Shown here: positions 55,017-64,000 of the stretch, piece by piece
Layout of the letters: every line of letters begins with the position of its first letter
Position numbering within the stretch: the stretch's first letter is position 1
Program-made: the position numbers and the translations under genes
The notes under the pieces: generated by a model
Told to the model about the DNA's origin: nothing
The model's database searches: none
What the model saw: only the letters and a program-made list of their open reading frames with translations
Assembly: GCA_013368325.1 (NCBI GenBank)
Contig: JAACJK010000219.1
Location: 1,178,001-1,242,000 of the forward strand
Direction of reading: 5' to 3'
DNA length: 64,000 nt
Source: Ephemerocybe angulata
Taxonomy: Eukaryota > Basidiomycota > Agaricomycetes > Agaricales > Psathyrellaceae

Positions 55017-56499
55017 CTACATGAAGATGTATTCGTAAAGGGTACGCTTGAAGTTTGGGCCACTGTTCGCCCTCGCCATGGCATTGCCTAGCCCGCCTCT
55101 CCGGCGTCCAGGGCGGACGCGCACAGGGGACCTTGAAGGGGAGGAGGCGGAGCGAAGCATGCGGCGGGAGGAGGCACTGAGAGGATAGGGCCGATGCGAA
55201 GGGCGGAGCTGCGGCGAAGTCATTGTCCTATCAGGATCTTCGTCCGTTTCGCCTGCGTTCTGCGGGGCATCGAGCGTGAGACTCCCGACGGCCACCTCGA
55301 TAGGCTCTAATTCGCTGCCCGACTCGACGTCCGCGTCGCCGAGCAGGGACCAGCTGTCCACGTCCGAGTCTACGTCTTCCCGGAGGGGCTCGTCGATGCG
55401 GGAGAGGGCGGGCGAGGACGGGGGCGGCTCGACGTCCGACTCGAAGTCGCGGTCGGAGATGAAGTCGGAGTCGATGTTGCTCTCCGTGTTGGAGTGGTAG
55501 TCGAGGTCGGTGGTGGGAGGGGTGTCGAGGGCGCCTCTGGCGTGGTGGTCCGGCCGAGTGACGTTCGGTCGGAGGAGGTATGTCAGACGTTCCTCACCAG
55601 TGCCTTTGCCTATCAACAGACAGTAAGACCCCCGACTGCCAGGCGATAAGAAAGACGGCCGGCCAACTCACTGAAACTGACGATCTCATGGTACCTCGCA
55701 CAGCAATGGACGACATATCTTGCAAACGCATCCTCAGGGATCCTCCACACCAGCTGCAGCGGCGTCCTCGACACCTCCACCACGACGCCCGTCTCCCCCA
55801 CCGGCGTGCCCTGCACGCCCGCATGGGCCGCATTCACACCCACGCGGCCGAAGTTGCTGTCGGGGTAGAGCACCGTGCCGCCCTGCCCGAGCCAGCTGAG
55901 CAGCTCGCCCTCGATGTCCTTCACGAGCGCCTCCGCGCGGCCGCCCTGCCGCTTGAGCTCCTTGCGCATGCCCTTGAGGCTCAGCGAGAAGCGGCCGGCG
56001 TTCGCGGAGGCGGGATCCGGGGCGCGGGGCGCGGTCGCGGCGGGGAGTTTCACCGTGCGTGGGAGGAAGGGCGGGAGCGGCTCTGGGAAGGTCGAGCGCA
56101 CGTCGGGAGGTGCGATGCCCATGTCGCGCTTCGTTGCGGCGACGATGTGCGGGTTGCCCACGAAGTGTGCTGCATGTCGAGTCGAGAGATGCATAGATAT
56201 TCGTATGGAGAACTTGGAAGTGAATATGCAAGTGCGTTAGTAGGGAAGGGAAACCACAGACCGTTGTCTTTACGCCGCAGCCAGCGCTTTCCATCGTTCT
56301 GGTCCCGCTTCTTCGACGGGGCGGTAGCGCCATACGAGCGCTTTGGGCCGTCTCTGTCTTTCAAGCCGCCTTGCAGATGCGCGAAACGGTTCGTAAGCCC
56401 CGGGTTGCGCAGGATCGCGGGGAAGGAAAGCACTGGAGGCCCTTGTGAGGGGGCAGGGGCCGCAGGAGGGGACGCTGGGAGCATTACAATGTCGGCCAT
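55017..56499 (-). CDS. R3H-type protein with R3H-associated N-terminal region
   Basis: At least three exons from ATG 56499 (MADIVMLPASPP) to TAG 55019-55017. The block KRWLRRKDNAHFVGNPHIVA followed by DVRSTFPEPLPPFLPRTVKL matches my memory of the R3H-associated N-terminal domain of fungal proteins. About 150 residues later comes DAFARYVVHCCARYHEIVSF, containing Arg-x3-His and a Ser-containing end as in an R3H single-strand nucleic-acid-binding domain. The C-terminal ~190 residues are acidic (DSDFISDRDFESDVEPP) and then Ser/Arg-rich (RSASSPSRSPVRVRPGRRRG). A nucleic-acid-linked role follows from the R3H fold. The specific process is unknown. The exon at 56194-55680 is much richer in GC than the flanks. 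Confidence 0.75.
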
Positions 56500-56749
56500 G
56501 GTGATAGTCGTGGTTGCTGGGAGAAGGTTAAATTGGCGGAGGGAACAGAGGGCGCGGTTCCGTAAAGCCGAGCCAAGTCAGAGATAAGATTAGATACATG
56601 TACACTTGCTGACGTAAGTAATACCGACGCTATCGTTTGCTTCAGTGGAAGGAAGGGTCCGAGATATATCCAATGATTCGAAATGATACAAGAGATGATA
56701 AAAGGTGACATAGATGGAAGCAGGAGAACATAGTACACATGAGAGCGAA

Positions 56750-59700
56750 TCAACCAGTAATGAGGCGAGCGAGGAGGTATAGAGTAGACCCAGCAAATCT
56801 CTGCGCAAAGCATGGATCAGCGAAGCCCCTACTAGATAACAGTCGAACCGTACTCACAATGAGGTTCATGATGGCAGTAAACGCAAGGATCAGGACAAGG
56901 TACCCCTTCACTTTCGACGTCCCATTCCCAGCACTAAACGTATCCGTCGTGTTATTACTCAAAATGATGACCAGAAGCAATCCCTGCGCCACCGTACAGT
57001 CAGCCGGCGGTCCCGCTTTCACATAGTGGACAGTCCAACAACTCACATTCGACAACACCCAAGCAAGGAGGACGTTCGTTCGCACGGTAGCGTAATACTC
57101 CTTCGCAGCCTGCTCCTTCTCCGCGATACTGGGCTGCGTTTTCGGCTTCTTCCCATCATTAATAGGAACGCGGTCGCGCAGGTTGGCGAGCGAGTCTTCG
57201 TAGATGCTGTTGATGTCGGCAGGCTCGGTGAGCATCTCGACGTCTACTTGCGAATGACTGTCTTGAATGACGGCTCCGAGATCGGTTTCCGGCGTAGTGT
57301 CTTGTTTCGTTCCCCATGAGATATCGTCCAGATTTGAGAATGCATAGCTGCAAGGAGGTGAGTCAGAGCAAACTAGGAGAGAGGAGAGGGCGTACATGTT
57401 GAGAATGTTGATGTACATGGGTGATAGCAAAAGATACGGAATGAAACTTGTGAACATATGCCAAGGATCCAGAGCAAGGAAGCTGCTGAAAGCATACACT
57501 ACAGTCACCGTTAGTATAGACCTCAGTGCAGACGATATTCAAGCACTCACATCCATAGGTGATCAACACACTGAGCACCATCGTATTATTTACCGTGCCA
57601 CCCTGTTTCCCTGCCTGTATCGCACACTGGATGGAAGCGAACAGCAAGTATACCATAAGCACACCCATAGCAGTGGCCATGACCTTGTACTTTGTCTCCG
57701 AATTCTGAGGTCTGTTTCCCATTGAGATGAGGAAGCAGCCGACGATGAGGGATCCCAGGATGAACTGCACGATGGTGTTGAAGTACGAGATGCCTTTCAT
57801 ATCAAACGAACCGTCTTCCAAAGACGTCGTTAGCACAACCTATGCATTTGTCAACTCTCCACCCTTCCGAATCTTTATTGCTACTCACAAAGAACAGATA
57901 AAAGTTGCCCTAGAAATGCCCATTCATCAGCCATGCCTTCGATCTAGAGACTGAAAGGATGACTTACGATGCTGAACCACGAAAAGATCAGATTGAGAAC
58001 ATTATAGAACGTCTCGATGAACAGCATGACCTTCCTCGCAAAGCTATGCCCCGAGCTCATAACCTGCCCCAAATGCGCAATGGCATATGTAGACGCGAAG
58101 AAAGATCCATTCAGCCACCGACGGCGCTGGCTGATGAATTCCGGAAGCGCGTCGGGTACATCTGTCTCGCCGATCGCTCCTTTCACGTACTTCAGAACCC
58201 TGGGACGAAGTTAGGATTTGGGTTATGATGGAGTAGGGGAAGCGGATCATACCAGTTGCAGTTCTTTTTCGCTACGAGTTCGAAGCAGAGAATGCGCTGA
58301 GGTAATGTTAGAATAGCGAAGCCTTGAGTCGTTGATGCTTCTTACATCCTCAGCGAGATCTAAAAGTCGCATCGCAATTAGTGGATGAACGTCGAGATGC
58401 GGGAAAGAGACGTACACATATTTGATGTGAAGATGTCCGTGTCGCGACCGTGGAGGACCTCTCCTTTGAAATACGAAGCCAATGGACCCACACCCTGCGA
58501 ATCGTTCTGCAGGGCGATGTACCGGTACGCAGAGAAAGCACCAGGCTGCACGACCTTCTTAGCCCTATCTCTGATACTCGATCACCAAAAGGTAACTCAC
58601 CAAGACGCTGATATACCCAAACATCGACTCCACGGGTTTATCCAGGATACAGCTGATTTTGTACTCAAAGTTCTGTGCAGCGACTAAAAGCCCCGCACTC
58701 TGATTAGCGCTCGCGGAAGAAGTATCGCTTGAGCAAAACACGAACCCAAGGGGTTGAGAAGCAGGGACCAGTTCTTTCCCTTGTCCACGGCAATTTCACC
58801 ACAGGCACCACCGATGCTGGAGTTGAGATCAAAGGCCTTCCATAGGCGGTAGATACTGTTCTTGCCAGGCCGCGTTCCGACATCGAGAAGAATGCAGATG
58901 TTCGGCTTTAAAGAAGGTTGATTAGCTCTCGGCGCCTATCACTTCATCGAGCACGGTCGTACCTGAAGCATTGGACCGAACGCGTTGAAGAACCACCGAT
59001 GGCTGTTGATCTTCTTCTGGTTTCGCTCCTTCAGACAGAAGATGATCTGGCACGGCACGATACCCTTGTCGGGATAACGGAAGTGGAGGTTGGGGTCGAT
59101 GGCGAAGGAAGTTGTGTATTCGAACAGATGGGCGGTGACTTCTTTGTTGTTGACCATGTTCTTCATGTGGTCTCCGGGTTGGTAAACGCCGAGGAGGGTA
59201 AGGCAATCCAGCACTCGAGGATGGATCTTTTTGCGTCCGTCTGAAACGATGCAAACGACAACCTATAGGCGCAAAGGTTAGTTGTAAGTAAACGCCGGTA
59301 TTGTGTTCCTCGCACCTTTTCCCATGCATTGGGACCCCAGGTTTGGGAGTTCTTTCGTGTACACAGATGGGATATGTTTTGCATGACGCCGTACAGCGTT
59401 CGGCAGAATAGTACTTCATCTTCCTAAGCGATAGTCAGAGGCAGGACCCATCTAGAAGGAAGTAGGGCTCACATTATACATCGTGATCACGATAAACAGC
59501 TCCGTTCTCCGCCCAGTCTCGTTCTGCCTAAGGAAGAATCCCTTCTTCTCAAACTCGTCTGGATCACACGTAACCGCAGTATACCGTGTATGCATGGTCT
59601 CCGGTTCGCCTTTTCTGGGTAGGACCAGTTTGGGAGGCACCTTCAAATCAACGACCAAATTACCATTTGTGAGTTGAACGCGCTTCTTGGTCTTGTGCCT

Positions 59701-60681
59701 CCGCAGCACTCGCCCTGTGGGGGCAGGGCCAAAGTGCCGGGTTTCGAGAGGGGTTTCGGGGAGAGAGAACTGAGTGGATCTGGGTGTTTCTGGTTCGGGA
59801 TCGAATACGACATTGTGGTAATCGGAGCCATAGCCGCTTGAACGGGCGTACTCTCCGCCATTCTGTTGTCCATAGAGCTCTTGAATGGCGGCCTTTTCGG
59901 GATCGGCTTCGTAGCCACTCGTGCGGCCCTGGAAGCTCTCGTTCCCTACCAAAAAGTAGTCTTCATCGTCGTTCCCAAAGGGTGTTGGGGATCTCGATCG
60001 TGGTATGCGGCGACTTGCGGGCGAGTAGTGGCCAGTCGTATACGCTTCCGTGTCATGGGAGAAGTGGTCCACCGGTGCGCCTGCGTACAGTGTTCCTCCG
60101 GAGTCGTATGAGGGGTAAGACGTTGAAGAGACGTGAGAGGGGGCGTAGAAGCCCTGGTCGTTATGAGAGAGATCGGATACGGATTGCAGGGGCGTCGAGG
60201 GGTCGTGGAAGGGATCGTGAAGCTGGGATTGGGCGCTGCTGTAGAGCGAGGGTGCGGTGCGTGTCGCGGGGCTGGCGGTGCCGTCGATCTGGAGGGTTTC
60301 ACCGGTCATTATTGGTGCGAGGTACTGGCCCGGCTGGTACGGCCTGTAGCTCATCTGGGGCTGGGAGTCGCGATCGTTGTAGTGGAGTGGCGGGGGCTGC
60401 GTTATCGTCGATGATTGCTGGACCGTGCGGAGTGTTGGCTGTCGTTGGACGTTGGGGTGCGTGTCTGGCGGGTGTCCGTCGAGGAGGCGGTCGATGGCGC
60501 GCGTAATGTCGTCGGCGTTGGAGCCATTTGGGCTGCTGGTGCGGATGCTGGGCAGGACGGGCGGGTCTGTGAGGCTGTAGCGCTGCACGGTCGGGTCGAG
60601 CGGCGGATTCATGGGGCTTGCGAGCGGCTGCTCGTCCTGGGGCGTCTGCGGTCGCGGCACGGGCTTGCGTTTCGAAAACAT
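56750..60681 (-). CDS. Chitin synthase, division 1 (class I-III)
   Basis: About a dozen exons. Exon 1 runs 60681-59473, starts [14 protein letters not shown] and encodes ~390 disordered residues before the catalytic domain. The domain begins [20 protein letters not shown] and continues [102 protein letters not shown] and the product-binding [12 protein letters not shown]. Several membrane segments follow, and the last exon ends in [18 protein letters not shown]. The enzyme polymerises UDP-GlcNAc into chitin at the plasma membrane. The EDR and QRRRW catalytic motifs are intact. I cannot fix the exact class from sequence alone. Confidence 0.94.
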
Positions 60682-61031
60682 GGCGGTCTCTGCTCAATAT
60701 TCCAGCCCGATTTCAACTTGAACGCGTCTGGCAGTGCATGCACATGACCGCGAGCAATGCCGACCGTGGGAAACACGTGGTAAGCGCGAGGCGCTTCCTG
60801 CGGTGGCACTGCAGCACGCCCGCACCAGGCTGGCAGCTTCGAATCCGCATTCCCCGTCGTAAGTAAATTGTGTGACATGCTAGTCCATTTCCTGACCAAT
60901 TCTGGCAGGTATACCCTTTGCAGTGTCACCCGCGTGGATCTCATATCAGCTCGCACCTTTCCGTATGCTGGACAACTGAAAGTATCACCCCCTGCCATGC
61001 TCCTGTCCCGACTCTCTCATAACCCCAACCC

Positions 61032-63166
61032 ATGGATATCGCATTCTCAATTATAAGCGGCCTCTTCCTACGAATAGCTTCCAACGGCATCTATGTCGAC
61101 CGCCTCGCAAAGGTCTCCTCGGCGCTCGTGGGCGTCTGGGAGGGCGTCGTCGTCCACCAAATGTCCAGCCGGTCCTCCTCCGAGCTCGATCACTATCTCG
61201 CGTACGGCCTCAGGGTCCTGATTGACTTTGTCGTCTCCAGAGACCAGACCAAGGCAGTCATGATCCTCGTATGGACCGTACTGGGCGCCTTCGCCTCCGA
61301 GTTCGTCACACCCCGGAGTGTCCTACGCTCATCGCCCTCGAAGCGGGACCGCCGCTCCAGAAGCTCTCGAAATCGAACATCACATACCCGACGAACAGTC
61401 CCACACCCCGGCCTGGCCTCATCCAACCCACCCACCGCCAACCTACCACTATTCCCACCCAATGCTCGCGCAACGCCACAGTTCTCAGTCACCAAACCCC
61501 CCTCCCCACCAAGTCTGTTTCTCGGGGCCGACTCGGAGAGCCTCACCCCCATACCCGCCCCCGTCCACCCCCTCGACCTCTCCCCGACCCGACCGCCCAC
61601 AGGCTTAGCATCCCATTTGGAGAAGGGCGAAGGCCCCGATTCAGGTGCGAACCCAAGCCTCCCTACTCCTCCACAAAGCCAACCCTCAGATGGTCTCGAG
61701 TTTGGCAAAACAGCATCTCCCCACCGGCTATCAACCATTCATGAAATCTCTTCTGCGGCCGAACGCACGCCGCAGCACGCCCCTGCCCCCGCTCCCATAT
61801 TATCGCCGCCTCCTCAACGACAAGAGAGCAATGGGAGCAAGGAAAGCATCAAGGAAAGCGTCAAAGAAAGCATCAAGGAAGGCCAATCCCAAGTTCAAAG
61901 CACAAACCCGTCTGGGGCCACTACCCCGCTCCCAGTTCCCAATTTTACGATGCAGGGCTTCTCCATCGGCAACGCCTTCGACAACTCAAGTACTGACGCT
62001 GAAAACGACGAAATGACCACCAGCACACCCCTCACCGCCATACCCCCAGCGCACGCCGCCATGCCCATCCCGAACCCCAGCACGAGCAACTGGCAGCCCC
62101 ACATCCCCGAGCACCCTCTAGGAAGCACCAACACAAACTACTCCACCGCCTCCGTCGCCTCGCCGCCCTGGGAGACAGACGACGCACTCGACGAGCTACA
62201 GACCCCACCCTCGCACCTCTCCCGCGTCGACGCGAGCATGGCCGTGGACCTCGACGACCCGCTGAGCACCCCGCCCTTCATGAGCGCAAGCACCGCCATG
62301 CTCTCCCCGCTCGTGCTCGAAGAGGATTTGTCCGGCTCCGGCGTGCCCCTCGTCTCCGTCATCGCAGGCCCCATACCCTCTATAACCCAGATCCAGGCGC
62401 TCGGTGAGAGCGCTACCCCCACCCCCGTAGCGTCGGTCGTGACCGTCCGCGGCGCGCTTCCCAGTGCTGCTACTGCTGTTGCAGGGCCGGGGCCAAGCAC
62501 GCTTTTATCTTTATCGTCGTCTTTGGTACCTGTGACCCCGGAGTCGCCGCTGAAGAAAGGCAAGCAGCTCGCGGAGGACCCCCCGTCTGACCCTGAGAGT
62601 GTGGGCAGCAGCGTTTTCTCCACGCCTGAACCCACCGTGCTCACGCGCAAGGCCGAGCGGATGCGCCAGGACGCGCGGGACGCGGAGAAGGAGTGGTCGG
62701 TGTTGAAGGAGAAGCATAACGAGGCTGTTAGGGAGGGGAAGACGGCGGAGGGGTTCATTTTGAAGAGGAAGATGTATGCTGCTGAGGAGAGGGCGAGGGA
62801 GCTGCATAAGAAGGCGGCGAAGAGGTACTTTGCTTGTAAGTGTTCCGAGTCTTGACTTAGTCCCTTGACTTACGCATCCTGTTGGTAGCTTTGAACGAGT
62901 TGAACCCGAAGAAGAAGGAGAATACGATTGATGTGCATGGATTGAGGCCTGGGGAGGCGATTGACCGTACAGAACGGGCTCTGGCAGATGCCATGGAAAA
63001 TGGGGTGACCACCCTGAAAGTCATCGTCGGGAAAGGCCTACATTCAATTGGCGGTCAACCCGTTCTCAAGAACGTCGTCAAGCAGTCTTTGGAGAGGCAG
63101 AAGATTGAGTGCAAAATCGACCCCAAGAATACAGGGGTCCTTCTCCTGACCGTTCCATCTGCTTGA
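61032..63166 (+). CDS. SMR-domain protein with DUF1771-like helix and N-terminal membrane-type segment
   Basis: Two exons (61032-62835 and 62889-63166) give 693 residues. The N-terminus has moderately hydrophobic stretches (FSIISGLFLRIASNGIYV, AVMILVWTVLGAFASEF). About 450 disordered Pro/Ser/Thr residues follow, with a four-residue repeat run SKESIKESVKESIKEG. Then comes a charged helix of DUF1771 type (AERMRQDARDAEKEWSVLKE and KRKMYAAEERARELHKKAAK). The C-terminal SMR domain has IDVHGLRPGEAIDRTERAL and LKVIVGKGLHSIGGQPVLKN. DUF1771 plus SMR proteins in eukaryotes are linked to RNA cleavage or ribosome quality control. That role is inferred here. Divergent from chitin synthase across 350 bases. 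Confidence 0.9.
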
Positions 63167-63507
63167 TTTCAACGCCTCCTCATGTCTGTCCGCTCGACTA
63201 CAGAAACGCTCATCATACCGACTAGCCGACTAGCTCGGTGTGCTTCTCCTACCCCTCCTGTAATGTTATTGATGCATTTATCATTCTAACTGTACTTGTG
63301 CTGCGTTGCTATCTGTTCCTCGTCGCTTTCTAGGTACATATTCCTATGTAGTTGTAGTATAACCTTTCCAGATTGAACCTTAACGAACAGTGATGATGTT
63401 TATGATAATGACGATGGATGTCAGTCCGGGAAGTGGCAAGGAGACTTGGTCTCAAAGTCGCAAGACAAGAAGAGGTAATCAGGGATGCTCCTCGAAGGGC
63501 ACTTCCA

Positions 63508-64000
63508 TCACATTGGACGTCGACCACGAGCACTACTTGCTGGGGCTTTACGTTTCTTGAACATCGGTGCAGGTGGCTCTGAAGTAGGAGGTATAACTGG
63601 TTTCGTGTCTTCTTCTTCTTTCACTTTCAGTGCTTCTGCGGCGGCCAAGTCGGTGGTAGCCGTTTCCGCAGGTGCAGGAGGTGGGGGTGGAGGTGGACGA
63701 GGACCAGATGGAGCCGCTTCTCCCCAAGACGTCTTGACCCACTTTGACCCAGAGCTCGAAGGCGCACTCGTTCCCGGTTCTTGCTTCACTGTCGTATTGT
63801 CTGCATCCTCCTCCTTCACCTTCGACGACGTCCCCGGTTTCAGCTGTATTGGCGCCCATGTCGGGGGAGGTGGAGGCGCCTGACCTTCGGATTTCGGCAC
63901 GACCTCCTCCTCCTTCTTGACTTCCTCCGTCCGCTTCTTGACCTTGATTGGGATCAGCCCTGGGTCATATACTTCACCCAACCCGGCGCCTAGCGTCTTC
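63508..64000 (-). CDS. C-terminal part of a probable splicing-associated protein (5' part outside window)
   Basis: The frame is open from the right edge to TGA 63510-63508, giving about 164 residues. Visible pieces are GLGEVYDPGLIPIKVKKRTE, Lys/Glu-rich runs, PPPPPTWAPIQLKPG, SKWVKTSWGE, a poly-Pro run, and an ending PAPMFKKRKAPASSARGRRPM. The FKKRK plus basic ending resembles the C-terminus of WBP4/FBP21-type spliceosomal proteins as I remember them. The WW and zinc-finger domains that would prove this lie outside the window. The identity is therefore tentative, but coding status is good. Confidence 0.6.
   Translation of the reverse strand, partial: KTLGAGLGEVYDPGLIPIKVKKRTEEVKKEEEVVPKSEGQAPPPPPTWAPIQLKPGTSSKVKEEDADNTTVKQEPGTSAPSSSGSKWVKTSWGEAAPSGPRPPPPPPPAPAETATTDLAAAEALKVKEEEDTKPVIPPTSEPPAPMFKKRKAPASSARGRRPM

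Noticed and set aside
55580..56587. 335-codon plus-strand open frame opposite the R3H gene
   Set aside because: A shadow caused by high GC on the coding strand. It has Arg/His-rich nonsense composition, and the minus-strand exons have splice signals and domains.
1..64000. CRISPR arrays, insertion sequences, rRNA, secondary-metabolite cluster
   Set aside because: No regularly spaced repeats, transposase, rRNA sequence or core biosynthetic enzymes were seen. The organism is a eukaryote.

Overview
This window is nuclear DNA of a mushroom-type basidiomycete (Agaricomycetes). Nearly every gene is split by short introns of about 49-60 bases with GTRNGT-like donors and YAG acceptors. The gene content is fungal (PRM1, SEY1, UVE1-type UV endonuclease, MDM31, division-1 chitin synthase), and there is a tandem group of F-box-like genes of the kind that expands in mushroom fungi. 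I see no plasmid, phage, CRISPR, rRNA or convincing tRNA feature. Exon structures were assembled by hand from splice signals, and most reconstructed coding lengths were checked to be multiples of three.

Layout. 1-139: end of an acidic plus-strand gene. 828-4004: nine-exon minus-strand gene for an unidentified nuclear-looking protein with a PIP-box-like N-terminus. 4948-10568: four tandem minus-strand F-box-like paralogs with one identically placed intron. 10741-12366: TFIIH subunit SSL1. 12524-14628: NIPA-type magnesium transporter. 15224-15445: probable last exon of a small membrane protein. 15823-16894: mitochondrial nucleotide-type carrier, preceded by three overlapping GATA sites. 17532-20781: PRM1, for membrane fusion in mating. 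21098-24122: SEY1, for ER fusion. 24942-31032: two tandem acetoacetyl-CoA synthetase genes. 31033-33473: gene-poor.

33474-37364: large disordered conserved-looking protein with three CACGTG boxes upstream. 37595-39713: UV-damage endonuclease, divergent from a HOB3/RVS161-type BAR protein (40133-41467). 41731-45408: long RS/RGG low-complexity protein. 46360-47396: small secreted protein. 47534-48181: small cysteine-containing protein. 48182-50603: gene-poor, with a near-perfect hairpin at 48899. 50604-51537: unknown basic protein. 52071-54804: MDM31. 55017-56499: R3H-type protein. 56750-60681: chitin synthase. 61032-63166: SMR-domain protein. 63508-64000: end of a probable splicing-factor-like gene.

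Most genes are unrelated housekeeping genes sharing a neighbourhood, not an operon or a biosynthetic cluster. The units that look locally evolved are the F-box array with its shared short promoter-like motif, the duplicated acetoacetyl-CoA synthetase pair (acetoacetate activation for sterol/lipid supply), and the small-gene/gene-poor island at 46-51.5 kb. I did not find a clearly new multi-gene system. The best leads are listed as findings.
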